From positions 1,054,001 through 1,118,000 of the forward strand of contig NZ_CM003768.1 of the NCBI RefSeq assembly GCF_001547525.1: a stretch of DNA of 64,000 bases. Direction: 5' to 3'. This document shows positions 18,723 through 28,002 of this stretch, in pieces. Numbering within the stretch: position 1 is the first letter of the stretch; each line of letters begins with the position of its first letter. The DNA comes from Burkholderia anthina. Its GTDB lineage: Bacteria > Pseudomonadota > Gammaproteobacteria > Burkholderiales > Burkholderiaceae. The position numbers and the translations under genes were made by a program. Below the pieces are notes generated by a model. The model did no database searches, was not told the origin of the DNA, and saw nothing but the letters and a program-made list of their open reading frames with translations.

Positions 18723-18814
18723 GATGGGGGGCTCCTGCGCGGTGGTCCTGCGCAAATCCCGCCGGGCGCGGCGTTGGCCGCGTCGCGCGCCGGCGGGTAT
18801 GTCGATGTCGCGGC

Positions 18815-20953
18815 TCAGTGCACCTTGGCGCTGGTGAACTTGAGACTGGTGCCGCTGTTCGCGGTCACGAGCCAGTACGTCGAGTCGGTGATGACGACGC
18901 TGCCGAAGCCTTGCGTGATGACCGGCAGCGCGAAGGTTTTCTTCGGCAGCAGCCACGTCATGTTCGCGAGGCTCGTCGGGTGGCTGGCGGCGAACGCCCA
19001 GCCGCTGCCGGTGTCGGTGGCCGACCACGTGACGTTCAGGCGTGCACGATCGAAGGTCGTGATGTCACTCATCGTGTACCACTTGAACTGACCGAGCAGC
19101 TTCAGCGTATTGGCTTGCGAGAAGATCGCGGACAGCGTCGACGTATAGGACGACGCGCCGAGCGGGTGCGCATAGATCAGCCGGCTCGTGCGGTTCGCGA
19201 CGACGAAGTTCATCAGCGATGCATACCAGTTGTTCACGTCGGCCGTCGGCACCGCGAACTGCTGGAACTCCTCGAAGGTCGCGTACTTGCCGAACGGCAT
19301 CACCGGGTAAGCCCACAGGCCCGGGTTCAGCATCGCGCCGTTGCGGTATGCGCGGGTCGGCGCCGAGCCGGTGTGCCCGGTGAAGTAGTAGCCGTTGAAG
19401 CCGTTGCTTTCGAGCCAGTTGACCGACCAGGTCGGCGTGTTGCCTTCCGGCGCCGCGTACTCGACATCCGGCACGGCCGTCACGGCCTGAACGGCCTGGT
19501 GATTCATCACCAGGTACTGCGTGAACGTGCTCGCGTTCGTTTCGCTCGCATTCGCGCCCCAGTAGTCGTGAATCCAGCCGCCGTGGCTGCCGACGCGATG
19601 GCCCTTGCTCACGAAATACTTGAGGAGATTCTGCGCGGGCGGGTTGTTGGCGAGATTGAGGCCGCCACCGTCGCCGAACGCCGCTTCATCGGGGCCGGCC
19701 GTGACCACGAGCGAGAACGGCCCGTTGTTCCACACGCCGAGGCTCTTCAGGTAGAGCGCCGGCTGGAGCTGATCGCCAGCGCAGAAGTGCCAGTTGAATA
19801 CGAGGCCGGCCATCGCTTTCGGCAGCGGCGACAGCGACGGCAGGTTCAGCATCTGCGTGCCGAAATAATGCAGGTAGCCGTGGATCAGCATGCCGTCGGT
19901 CTGGCCGTCGAGGTAGGCGAGCGGCAGGTTGACGAACAGCACGCCGCCGTTGCCGTACGTGTTGTAGCCGGACACCAGCCCGAAGGTCGGCGAGGTCAGG
20001 ATGGTCGTGCCGGTATACGTGCCTTGCGTGACGAAGCTCGGATAGGTGAGGAAGCCGTACACGTAGCCGGAGATGCCTTCGAGCGTGTCGGTGGTGGTGG
20101 CCAGCGTCGACGCGAGCGTGTTGGCCGTGTTGCCGGTCGATGTGCTCAGCAGCGAATTGGCGGTGTACGTCGTGGTCTTCTTCAGCTTGCCGGTCACGGT
20201 GCCGGTCAGCTTGGGGGCCGTCTGGTTCAGCACGCCGCTGCCCTTGGTCGACGTCGCGTACTGGAACCATGCGCCGTGGTTGTAGTTGGCGAGTCCGCCC
20301 GGGTTCGACGGGCTGGCGGCCAGAAACTGTGCCGTGCCCGACGTCGATGTCGTCGTCGTGCCCGAGGTGGCCGTCGACGCGAGTGCAGTCGCGGTCGTGG
20401 TGCTCGACGAAGCGGTGGTCCACGGCATCGACTTGCCGGGGGGCACCTGAAGCGTGCGCAGCCAGCTGCTCATGCCGGTCACATTGCCGAGGCCGATCAT
20501 GTTGCCGCCATATTGGTCATACAACACGTAGTCCACCCCGACCATGCTGCTGAAGCGCGATTTCGGGCTGACGTAGAAGCCGGCCGAATTCAGCACGCCG
20601 AAATCGTAGACGAGCATCACCTTGCCGCCGTTCAGCGCATAGTTCTGGATCGCCGTTACCAGCGAGTCGGCCGCCGTCGTATGCACCTGATCGGGCAGGA
20701 TCAGGCCCGGATACTGCGACAGCGACGCGCCGGCCGCCATGAACTGGCTGTCGGTCATCACCTTGATCTGCAGCCCTTCCTCCTGCGCACTGTCGAGCCA
20801 TGCGGATACGCGCGGATCGGGCAGCGTCAGCGTGTCGGGCACCAACAGCAGAAGCTGGTTGGTGGCCGCCTGAGCGCCGCCCGGACTGAATGCGAACGCG
20901 AGCGCGAACAGCGCGAACAGGATCCGCAAGAACTTGCCTGACTTTGCCAACAT
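18815..20953 (-). CDS. Secreted NodB-like polysaccharide deacetylase homologue with Ser/Thr-rich insert (712 aa)
   Basis: Large exported protein with the signal peptide MLAKSGKFLRILFALFALAF and GAQA cleavage site. The N-terminal 170 residues look like a Rossmann or glutaminase-like sensor fold (LLLLVPDTLTLPDPRVSAWL, GKVMLVYDFGVLNS). A stretch around residues 175-300 is very rich in Ser and Thr. The C-terminal half contains GHRVGSHGGWIHDYWG, which fits motif 2 of NodB-type carbohydrate esterase family 4, and LVVTAGPDEAAFGDGG in the place of motif 1, where the usual TFDDG is not preserved. It may deacetylate an amino-sugar polymer or only bind it. The ATG at 20953 has GAGGAG seven bases upstream. 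Confidence 0.78.
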   Translation of the reverse strand: MLAKSGKFLRILFALFALAFAFSPGGAQAATNQLLLLVPDTLTLPDPRVSAWLDSAQEEGLQIKVMTDSQFMAAGASLSQYPGLILPDQVHTTAADSLVTAIQNYALNGGKVMLVYDFGVLNSAGFYVSPKSRFSSMVGVDYVLYDQYGGNMIGLGNVTGMSSWLRTLQVPPGKSMPWTTASSSTTTATALASTATSGTTTTSTSGTAQFLAASPSNPGGLANYNHGAWFQYATSTKGSGVLNQTAPKLTGTVTGKLKKTTTYTANSLLSTSTGNTANTLASTLATTTDTLEGISGYVYGFLTYPSFVTQGTYTGTTILTSPTFGLVSGYNTYGNGGVLFVNLPLAYLDGQTDGMLIHGYLHYFGTQMLNLPSLSPLPKAMAGLVFNWHFCAGDQLQPALYLKSLGVWNNGPFSLVVTAGPDEAAFGDGGGLNLANNPPAQNLLKYFVSKGHRVGSHGGWIHDYWGANASETNASTFTQYLVMNHQAVQAVTAVPDVEYAAPEGNTPTWSVNWLESNGFNGYYFTGHTGSAPTRAYRNGAMLNPGLWAYPVMPFGKYATFEEFQQFAVPTADVNNWYASLMNFVVANRTSRLIYAHPLGASSYTSTLSAIFSQANTLKLLGQFKWYTMSDITTFDRARLNVTWSATDTGSGWAFAASHPTSLANMTWLLPKKTFALPVITQGFGSVVITDSTYWLVTANSGTSLKFTSAKVH

Positions 20954-21285
20954 GGTGTGCTCCTCGCTCAAGGAATGGGGGCGTGCGGCAGCGTGATCCG
21001 CGTGCCGCCAGGTCGACCAATCCAGCCCCGTAGGTGTGTGCGGCTGTCCGGTTCGTCGGGTATCGAGCGGTGCGTGTCGACGGCAGCCGGTCGCGCACAT
21101 GCGGCGGTGCGCGGCGCTGCCTTCGCCGACGAGAGGACTCGATGCGACGCATTGAAAGAAGCGAACAACGTGCCATTGGCGCAGGAGGCCCGGTCCTGCT
21201 GGCTTCCTGCGACGCACGTCGCACGGCGCGGTCGCAAACGCGGCGGATTCGTTTCATCGCTGATACGGCGCGTTTGACGGCGCTA
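20954..21285. other. Intergenic gap inside the exopolysaccharide cluster
   Basis: This 332-bp gap separates the four-gene synthase run (25661 to 21286) from the NodB-like gene. No gene is supported here. An inverted repeat, GCTGATA (21259-21265) and TATCAGC (21284-21290), overlaps the stop of the membrane-protein gene and could limit readthrough. The gap may contain a second, internal promoter for the downstream genes, but I see no strong -35/-10 pair. Confidence 0.45.
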
Positions 21286-22056
21286 TCAGCAGACGGAATC
21301 GCGATCGCGCGTCAGTGCGCCGGGCCAGCTCGCGCAGTAGGTATAGAGCGTGACGAGCAGCCCGATCAGCAGCGGCCCGCCGAGCAGGAAATAGCAGAAC
21401 GGCAGAAACAGCAGCGAGCCGTGATGGATGATCGTCGCATGCAGCAGCATCACGAACGGCAGCGCGACCACGAAGTAGCCGAGCACCAGCAGCGATGCGG
21501 CGGCCTTTTGCAGCAGCGAGAAATCGAGCGGGTAGTACAGCGCGGCCATCACCAGCGGGATCAGCGCGATCGCCGCGCCGTGCAGCACGAACATGTCGCG
21601 CAGATGCAGTTGCGGGACATACGGGAACGTGCCCGGCGCGAGCCAGAAGTACGCGCAAATCAGCAACTGGGTGAAGCTCGCGATACGTAACAGATATGCA
21701 ACAGGCAGCCAGTTCGCGCGCCGGATGAACGATGCGGCGAAACCGATCGCACAGAGCGCGGCGGTGGCGGCCAGCAGCATGTCGCCCGGCAGGCGGGCCG
21801 CGACGTCGATCGACAGCAGCGGCACGCGGGGCGCGTCGGGCGGATAACCGATCACGATCACGTGAAGCGCCGGATCGATCTCGCGCGCGCCCCACGCCAT
21901 GACCGCGCGCCAGTAGCGCCACGCCAGCGGCAATCCGAACCACAGCGACGCGTACAGCGCGGGCGTCAGCAGCGCGATCGACCACAGCCAGCGCTGCGGA
22001 TGCGCGTGGATGCGCAGCGAACGATCGACGGGAGGACGGACGGGATGCGTGTGCAC
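21286..22056 (-). CDS. Polytopic membrane protein of the exopolysaccharide cluster (256 aa)
   Basis: No family recognised. About six hydrophobic segments are visible (around residues 23-45, 90-110, 120-142, 153-172, 182-208 and 215-240), with a periplasmic-looking loop between the first two. The start is a GTG, 13 bp after the YaiO-like gene's stop, and no in-frame ATG near it is convincing. Its place between the outer-membrane barrel gene and the NodB-like gene makes it a candidate accessory subunit of the polysaccharide synthase or an exporter partner, but that is position-based inference only. Confidence 0.78.
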   Translation of the reverse strand: MHTHPVRPPVDRSLRIHAHPQRWLWSIALLTPALYASLWFGLPLAWRYWRAVMAWGAREIDPALHVIVIGYPPDAPRVPLLSIDVAARLPGDMLLAATAALCAIGFAASFIRRANWLPVAYLLRIASFTQLLICAYFWLAPGTFPYVPQLHLRDMFVLHGAAIALIPLVMAALYYPLDFSLLQKAAASLLVLGYFVVALPFVMLLHATIIHHGSLLFLPFCYFLLGGPLLIGLLVTLYTYCASWPGALTRDRDSVC

Positions 22057-22069
22057 GGCGTCCGCCCGC

Positions 22070-23083
22070 CTACCAGCGATAGAACACGCTGAGCTCGCCG
22101 CCGATCCGCGAGTAGTACGGGTTGTGGTAGTAGGCGAATTCGAGCTGCGTTCCCCACTTGCGCGTGAACCAGTAGCGCCATTTCGCGGTGATCTCGTGGC
22201 TGCGGAAATCCGCGATCTGCGTGCCTGAGCCGGTGACCTGATACGCCTCGCGGCCGACCCCGCCGCGCAGCACGATCACGCTCTTGCCGGCTTCGCCGTA
22301 GGTGACGGCGCCGTAGTAGCCGGGCGCCTTCACCGATCCGGGCGAATCGACCGTATAGTTCGCGCCCGCCTCGAAAATCCACTTCGGCAATGCGTACCAG
22401 ATCACGCCGGCGTGATAGAGCTGATCGCGGTGTCCGCTGCGGTTCCATGCGTAGCCTGCGCCGAGCGATACGACCAGCGAACGATCGGGCAACAGCTTGC
22501 GGTTGATCGACGCGTCGATGCGCGCACTCGGCAGGATCGTGCCCGACGTGGTGCCCGAAAAGCCGATCCCGCCGAACCAGTCCGGCCCGAGATCCTGCAC
22601 GTAGGTCAGCGCGCCGAGCTGCGTGTTCTCGCCGAAGCGGTGCAGTTGCGCCAGTTCGCCGAGGATGGTGCGGCCGCCATCCTGATAGACGCCGCGCAGG
22701 TGGACGCCGTACCAGTCGCCGTAGCCGTGCGTCAGGTGCGCGCTCGAATAGCCGAGCGTCAGTTCGGTATGCGTTTCCCGCGGCGCCTGCACATGCGCGA
22801 CGACGGCATCGGGCAGCGGCGGCCGGTTCGTATCCTCGGGCGTGAATTCGGCGAGCGGCACGCCGTCCGGCAGGCCTTCCGCGTCCACACGCACAAACAT
22901 CGACTCGTCGCGCATGCGTGGCGTGATGACGGTCGCGGGGGGCGGAGGCTGCACGGCGGGCACGGCGGCGGCATCGTCCGGCTGCTCCGCCAGCGCCGCA
23001 GGCGCGCCGAAGGCGACGCCGCACAGCATCGCGAGGGTGGCAACCGGCACGCGCGGGCCGCGATGGCTGGGGCGATCAGACAT
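22070..23083 (-). CDS. YaiO-family outer-membrane beta-barrel protein (337 aa)
   Basis: Signal peptide (PVATLAMLCGVAFGAPAALA, about residues 13-32), a Pro-rich periplasmic stretch, then from about residue 110 a run of alternating aromatic and glycine beta-strands typical of a YaiO barrel (TELTLGYSSAHLTHGYGDWY at its start). It ends in an aromatic residue (SVFYRW) as outer-membrane proteins do. In E. coli, yaiO sits with the GT2 gene yaiP and the deacetylase-type gene yaiS, which echoes the set here. A role as export pore or surface anchor is inferred. The ATG at 23083 lies eight bases inside the upstream gene and has AAGGAG seven bases before it. Confidence 0.85.
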   Translation of the reverse strand: MSDRPSHRGPRVPVATLAMLCGVAFGAPAALAEQPDDAAAVPAVQPPPPATVITPRMRDESMFVRVDAEGLPDGVPLAEFTPEDTNRPPLPDAVVAHVQAPRETHTELTLGYSSAHLTHGYGDWYGVHLRGVYQDGGRTILGELAQLHRFGENTQLGALTYVQDLGPDWFGGIGFSGTTSGTILPSARIDASINRKLLPDRSLVVSLGAGYAWNRSGHRDQLYHAGVIWYALPKWIFEAGANYTVDSPGSVKAPGYYGAVTYGEAGKSVIVLRGGVGREAYQVTGSGTQIADFRSHEITAKWRYWFTRKWGTQLEFAYYHNPYYSRIGGELSVFYRW

Positions 23084-24089
23084 GAGGCGCTCCTTGACGG
23101 GATGTATGGAACCAGCCGCTGCGCCACGCGACGAGGTCACCATGCACGCAGGCATGATTGACGATCGACACGTCGCGCGCGCACGCGCTGACCGGATGAC
23201 CGGCGACACCGATGCGCGCGCCCGTGAGCCGCAGCAGGCCGCCGGCCGACACGACGCCGTCGATGCAGCTCGCGCTGGCGAGCAACACGTCGTCGCGCGC
23301 GAATACCGCGCCGTGCAGCAGCGCGTGACGTTCGAGCTCGACGCGATGCGCCTTGACGCTGCCGCGCAGCACGCAACCTTCGCCGAGGACGAGCGTCCCG
23401 TCGACGATCAGGTTGCCTTGCACGACCGTATGCGCGGGCAGACGAACGTCGCACGGCAGCAGGTAACGACCGTGCAGGAAGCGATGCGGCAGCGACGCGA
23501 AGTGGCGGGTGAGCGAGATCGCGCGGCGCGGAGCGGCCGCCGTGTCCGCGGGCCGCGCGTCCGGCGCCGCGCCGAAGACGATCGGCTCGCCGTACAGGCA
23601 CGCGAAGCCGCCGGCGCCGCGCAGGCGCACCGTGCCGCCGACCACGACGCCGCGCAGCACCGCGCCGTCGACGTCCACCAGCGGCGCATGCGCGAGCGTG
23701 CCGATCGTCGCGCCGGCGTGGATGTCGATGCGCTCGTCGGCGAATGCGTACGCGGCCCGCGCGCCGTCGTCGAGCGTGATCGTGCGATCGGCGTGGAGCA
23801 CGTCGTCGCGATGCGCGTCGCGTGCGACGTGAATCGCTTCCGCATGCTGCACGGCCAGCCCGAGCGCTTGCCACGGTGGGGCGAAGGACGCATCCGCCGG
23901 CGGCGCGCCGGCCGCGTGCGCGCGCAGCGCGTCGTGCCAGCGCGCGGCGAGCAGCGCCTGATCGACGAACGGCCCGTCGCCGATCGGCAGCGCCGCGACG
24001 TCGCTGCGCCGGATCAGTTCATGCAGCAGCGGCAGGAACGGCAGGGTGAGCACGCCGGCCACCGGCACCATCACGTTGAAGGTCGTCAT
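23076..24089 (-). CDS. Bactofilin-like / polymer-forming protein with N-terminal membrane anchor (337 aa)
   Basis: The first 22 residues (MVPVAGVLTLPFLPLLHEL) form a hydrophobic anchor. From about residue 125 to 310 there is a repetitive pattern of short beta-strands with Gly/Val turns, such as DIHAGATIGTLAHAPLVDV, VVQGNLIVDGTLVLGEG and VLLASASCIDGVVSAGG. This is what bactofilin-type right-handed beta-helices look like. Bactofilins polymerise at membranes and can recruit cell-envelope enzymes. It starts three bases after the GT2 synthase stop, so a scaffold for the synthase is the simplest reading. The fold call rests on pattern, not a motif. Confidence 0.72.
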   Translation of the reverse strand: MTTFNVMVPVAGVLTLPFLPLLHELIRRSDVAALPIGDGPFVDQALLAARWHDALRAHAAGAPPADASFAPPWQALGLAVQHAEAIHVARDAHRDDVLHADRTITLDDGARAAYAFADERIDIHAGATIGTLAHAPLVDVDGAVLRGVVVGGTVRLRGAGGFACLYGEPIVFGAAPDARPADTAAAPRRAISLTRHFASLPHRFLHGRYLLPCDVRLPAHTVVQGNLIVDGTLVLGEGCVLRGSVKAHRVELERHALLHGAVFARDDVLLASASCIDGVVSAGGLLRLTGARIGVAGHPVSACARDVSIVNHACVHGDLVAWRSGWFHTSRQGAPHV

Positions 24090-24092
24090 CGC

Positions 24093-25661
24093 TCATCGCT
24101 CCGGTTTCAGTTGCCGGCGGAAACGCTCGGTCTTGTCCCATTTCAGTTCGCGGCGCAACGCGGCGTCGAGCAGGAGCCCCCAGAGCGCGGAGACGACCGC
24201 CGCAATCGTCACGCAAAAGCCGACGACGTTGACCGGCACGAGCCGCAGGCGCGTCGCGCGGCCGTCGAGCCGCGCGGCGACGACGATCTCGAAGAACACG
24301 CCGAAGTTGCCGAAGGTGCTGAACGAGAACAGCGCGAACAGCGACAGCAGCAAACCGAGCGCGGTCGAGTTGACGCCGTTGAACAGGTAGAGCGCGAGCG
24401 CGGCGCTCCAGGCGATCGCGAGCAGCGCGGGCATCGCGAATACGCCGAGCAGCAGCGCGCCGTCGAGCCGGCAGCGCCGCGAAATCAGCGGATTGCGCAG
24501 CACCGGCAGCAGATAGCGCAGCATCGTCTGGTTGTGGCCCTTCGCCCAGCGCGTCAGTTGCCGGGCGCGGACGGCCCAGCGCTCCGGCACTTCCTCGTAA
24601 CATTCCGCGTGGTTCAGATAGACCGTGCGCCAGTCGCTGAGCAGCAGGCGGTAGGTCATGTCGGTGTCTTCGGCGAGCGTGTCGTCGCACCAGCCGCCCA
24701 CGGCGTCGAGCGCGCTCTTGCGGATGCCGCCGACCGTGCCGCCGTATTGCGGCACCAGGTCGAGATTGTTGCGGGCTTGCTGGTTGACCTGGTAGCCGCC
24801 CGCGCGCTCGAGATCGAGCAGCCGCGCGAGCAGGTTGCTGTCGGCGTTCTGCGGCACGACGCGGCCCATCACCGCGCCGACTTCCGGGTCGAAGAACGGC
24901 GCGACGAGTTCCTTCAGCAGCCCGGGGCGCGGCAGGTAGTCGGCGTCGAATACCACCATGATGTCGCCGCGGATGAAGCGCAGCGCATCCTTCAGCGCGG
25001 CCGCCTTGCCCGGCTTGCCGGTCTCGCGGTGAAACGGCTGGATCAGCTCGGGCGCGAGCGCCCGGACTTCCTCGATCAGCGCGCGCGTGTTGTCGGTCGA
25101 GCGGTCGTTGACCGGAATGATCGTCAGCCGGTCGCGCGGGTAGGTCGTGGCCAGCAGCGCCATCAGGCAATCGACGATGACGGTTTCCTCGTTGTGGGCG
25201 GCGACGAAGACCGTGAGCCGCGGCCAATCGCCGTGGGTCATCGTCCGGTAGGGCGCATGCTGCGGCTTGAACAGGCGGTCGATGCTGAATACGTAGTGTC
25301 GCCCGGCGTACACGCACGTCAGCAGCGTGAACAGCCACAGGTAGGCAACGCACGGCATCAGCAGCAACTCGGGATCGAACGTGAGGTCCGGCGGGGTGGC
25401 GGGCGGCGGCGCGAGCGACGCATCCGGATCGGGCGACGCCTGCGCGGAGCGGGACAGCGTCACGCTGTCGAGCGCGGCGCGCTCCACCGCGATCGCGATG
25501 TGTGCGGCGTTCGCGGCGTTGACAGCGGGCGCGCCGAACCGGGCGGGTTCGGCAATTGTCTGCGATGCGGTGTCGGTGTCGCGCACGATCAGCGAGCAGG
25601 CAAGCACGATTAGCAGCAGGATGCCTTGCTCGCAGAGTGACGCCGTGCGCGTTTTCTTCAT
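24093..25661 (-). CDS. Processive GT2 polysaccharide synthase (522 aa)
   Basis: Membrane-embedded synthase of the cellulose/chitin/PgaC group. A first helix lies near residues 10-27, a long periplasmic loop to about 90, and a helix at about 95-118. The GT2 domain follows with VNDRSTDNT, FDADYLPRP (about 238), AEDTDMTY and the processive QxxRW motif QLTRW (about 368-372). Three to four C-terminal helices complete the channel. All catalytic motifs are intact. No PilZ domain is visible, so direct c-di-GMP control is not evident. The ATG at 25661 is favoured over a start 23 codons upstream because the anchor follows it at once. It is the first gene of the minus-strand run ending at glmS. Confidence 0.92.
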   Translation of the reverse strand: MKKTRTASLCEQGILLLIVLACSLIVRDTDTASQTIAEPARFGAPAVNAANAAHIAIAVERAALDSVTLSRSAQASPDPDASLAPPPATPPDLTFDPELLLMPCVAYLWLFTLLTCVYAGRHYVFSIDRLFKPQHAPYRTMTHGDWPRLTVFVAAHNEETVIVDCLMALLATTYPRDRLTIIPVNDRSTDNTRALIEEVRALAPELIQPFHRETGKPGKAAALKDALRFIRGDIMVVFDADYLPRPGLLKELVAPFFDPEVGAVMGRVVPQNADSNLLARLLDLERAGGYQVNQQARNNLDLVPQYGGTVGGIRKSALDAVGGWCDDTLAEDTDMTYRLLLSDWRTVYLNHAECYEEVPERWAVRARQLTRWAKGHNQTMLRYLLPVLRNPLISRRCRLDGALLLGVFAMPALLAIAWSAALALYLFNGVNSTALGLLLSLFALFSFSTFGNFGVFFEIVVAARLDGRATRLRLVPVNVVGFCVTIAAVVSALWGLLLDAALRRELKWDKTERFRRQLKPER

Positions 25662-26784
25662 GTCTGGTCCCCGGTCCCGCAACGACGACCGGTGAGCGCC
25701 GAAGCGCTGCGTGGATCGCGCGGATGTCAATGGAAAGCGGTGGCGCGTCCGTCGCGCAGGGGCCGTGGTCGGGTGCCCCGGACGGACGCGTTGCGTCGCC
25801 TCCCGGCTTCGTTGCCTTGGCGTCCCCGTCCGTCTGCTGCCGTGCGAGTGCTTCGGGACACCTGTCCGACATCAAGCAAGGCGTGAGCCATCTGCCCGGA
25901 TGCCCCGTGCGGCAAGGCGCCGTGCCGGGGAAGCGGATCCGGGACGCGCGTGGGCGGCGCGTTTTGATTCACTGACGAATCAGCGTGCACGGATCGCATT
26001 CGGCCCGCGCGGCGCCGGCGGCAAGCGTTTCCCACTTCGCGTGGCGGCCGGTTCGTCCCGTCCGTTGGGGCGTGGGCGGCGGTATGGCGGTCGAAACGCG
26101 CGCCGGTTTCGCATGAGGAAAAAGGAACGCACTCCGATGTATTTGCCGGATTCGGCGTCGCGTTACACATTCGCAACATTTCCCGCGCACCGATTCGTGT
26201 GACGCAAGCACCGTCTTGCGCCGGAGAAATTCCGTACGCGCGACGGCGGCCGACGGCCGCGTGCGCGCCACGCGCTGCACCGACGAAAGGGGCGAATCGA
26301 GACGACGCAACGCGCGTCGAAAGATGCGCGCGCTTCGATGCGTCACGCGTGACGACAGGCATGCGCGATTCGTCGGACGACGTCGTGTGACGGATCGCGC
26401 GCGCGTCCCGCTGTTTGTCGTTGTTGCGGGGGGCGGCGATGCGGGCGCCCGTAGCAGTTGTGAAACATTCCGCAACGCGCCGCGTGCACACGATCGCCGT
26501 GAAACGAAGCGGGCCGGGATGCGGGCCGGCTGGTTTGAATATTGCTGTAGCAGGAGGACCTGACGCTCGACACGGCGAGGAGCTGCTCATGACGTGATGG
26601 ATCCACCGCAACCGGCCGGTAGTACGACGATTCGCGCGGCCCGGACCGCGCGGACGAGGTGGCCCGCTCGCCCCGCAGCACCACGGCATGTCGATCGCGC
26701 GCGAGTACGGGGTGCGCCGCCCGAATACATGCTTCGCGCCACGTGCAGGATCGCCACGCGCGAAGCGGCTAAACGAGGACAACG
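25662..26784. other. 1.1-kb divergent control region between the GT2 synthase and the UDP-GlcNAc 2-epimerase genes
   Basis: This is the longest gene-free stretch in the window. Frames within it are short and unsupported. Two symmetric elements stand out: TGATTC-N6-GAATCA (25965-25982) and a hairpin CGCAAG-N6-CTTGCG (26203-26220). A 21-codon frame from the ATG at 26137, behind AAAGGAA, is possible but unproven. The length suggests complex control of the two divergent polysaccharide units. Confidence 0.5.
25965..25982. promoter_or_regulatory. Palindromic operator candidate upstream of the exopolysaccharide synthase
   Basis: A perfect inverted repeat TGATTC-ACTGAC-GAATCA, about 300 bp upstream of the GT2 start and 800 bp upstream of the epimerase start. 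The spacing suits a dimeric regulator. No regulator gene lies nearby, so the binding protein is unknown. Confidence 0.35.
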
Positions 26785-28002
26785 ATGAAGAAGATCTTGC
26801 TTGTGTTCGGGACTCGGCCGGAGGCCATCAAGATGGCGCCGCTGGTGCGCGCGCTGAAGGCGCAGGCGGGTGTCGACGCCCGGGTATGCGTGACCGCGCA
26901 GCATCGGCAAATGCTCGACCAGGTGCTGACGCTGTTCGACATCAAGCCCGACTACGATCTCAACCTGATGCGGCAGGGCCAGACGCTGACCGACGTGACG
27001 ACCGGCATTCTTCAGGCGATCGGCATGGTCTTCGACGAATTGCGTCCGGACGTCGTGCTGGTGCACGGCGATACGACGACCACGCTCGCGGTGAGCCTCG
27101 CGGCGTTCTATCGCTATCTGCCGGTCGGACACGTGGAGGCCGGCCTGCGCAGCGGCGACATCTGGTCGCCGTGGCCGGAGGAACTGAATCGCCGCGTGAC
27201 CGATGCGGTGTCGTCATGGCACTTCGCGCCGACCGGGCAGGCACGCGACAACCTGCTGAGCGAGGGCGTGCCGGGCGGGGCGGTCTCGCTGACCGGCAAT
27301 ACCGTGATCGACGCGCTGCACGAGGTCAAGCGCATGCTCGATCGCACCGCCGCGCTAACGGACCGGATCGCCGCGTACTTCCCGTTTCTCGAACCGTCGC
27401 GGCGCGTCGTGCTGATCACCGGCCATCGCCGCGAAAGTTTCGGCGAACCGTTCCGGAATTTCTGCGACGCGCTCTGCACGCTGGCGAAACGCTATCCGGA
27501 TGCGCAGTTCGTCTATCCGCTGCACCTGAATCCTAACGTGCGGGAACCGGCGCGCGCGCGGCTCGGCGGCGTGCCCAACATCTACCTGATCGAGCCGCAG
27601 GAATATCTTTCGTTCGTATTCCTGATGTCGCGCGCGTATTTCATCATCACGGATTCGGGCGGCATTCAGGAGGAAGGGCCGGCGCTCGGCAAGCCGGTGC
27701 TCGTCACGCGCGAGACGACCGAACGGCCCGAGGCGATTCAGGCCGGCACCGCGCGGCTCGTCGGGACCGACCAGGACAGGATCGTGTGGGAGGCGTCGCG
27801 GCTGTTCGACAGCGAGAGCGCTTACGAGGAAATGTCGCGCGCGAGCAATCCGTATGGCGACGGCCATGCGAGCGAGCGGATCGTGCACGCGTTGATGCGT
27901 ACGCCCGGCGTGCCCACGAAGACGACGAGTTTCGCGATGGGCGCCGCCGAAATGCCGTTCAACGCGCTCACGCTCGGGTTGCAGGCGTTGCGCTCGCCGT
28001 GA
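26785..28002 (+). CDS. wecB: UDP-N-acetylglucosamine 2-epimerase, non-hydrolysing (405 aa)
   Basis: Interconverts UDP-GlcNAc and UDP-ManNAc. The N-terminal signature [20 protein letters not shown] is diagnostic. [27 protein letters not shown], the uridine-binding region [10 protein letters not shown] (about 209) and the conserved [19 protein letters not shown] follow. The C-terminal 30 residues after ASERIVHAL are an extra tail. It starts after GAGG, ten bases upstream of the ATG. Divergent from the GT2 synthase run, it would supply a ManNAc-type precursor for the same or a neighbouring polymer; this link is inferred. A terminator-like hairpin follows. Confidence 0.95.
   Translation: MKKILLVFGTRPEAIKMAPLVRALKAQAGVDARVCVTAQHRQMLDQVLTLFDIKPDYDLNLMRQGQTLTDVTTGILQAIGMVFDELRPDVVLVHGDTTTTLAVSLAAFYRYLPVGHVEAGLRSGDIWSPWPEELNRRVTDAVSSWHFAPTGQARDNLLSEGVPGGAVSLTGNTVIDALHEVKRMLDRTAALTDRIAAYFPFLEPSRRVVLITGHRRESFGEPFRNFCDALCTLAKRYPDAQFVYPLHLNPNVREPARARLGGVPNIYLIEPQEYLSFVFLMSRAYFIITDSGGIQEEGPALGKPVLVTRETTERPEAIQAGTARLVGTDQDRIVWEASRLFDSESAYEEMSRASNPYGDGHASERIVHALMRTPGVPTKTTSFAMGAAEMPFNALTLGLQALRSP

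Noticed and set aside
22842..25613. 923-codon plus-strand frame across the exopolysaccharide genes
   Set aside because: Antisense to the GT2, bactofilin-like and YaiO-like genes; composition (Arg, Gln, Val, Glu repeats) is that of a reversed coding strand.
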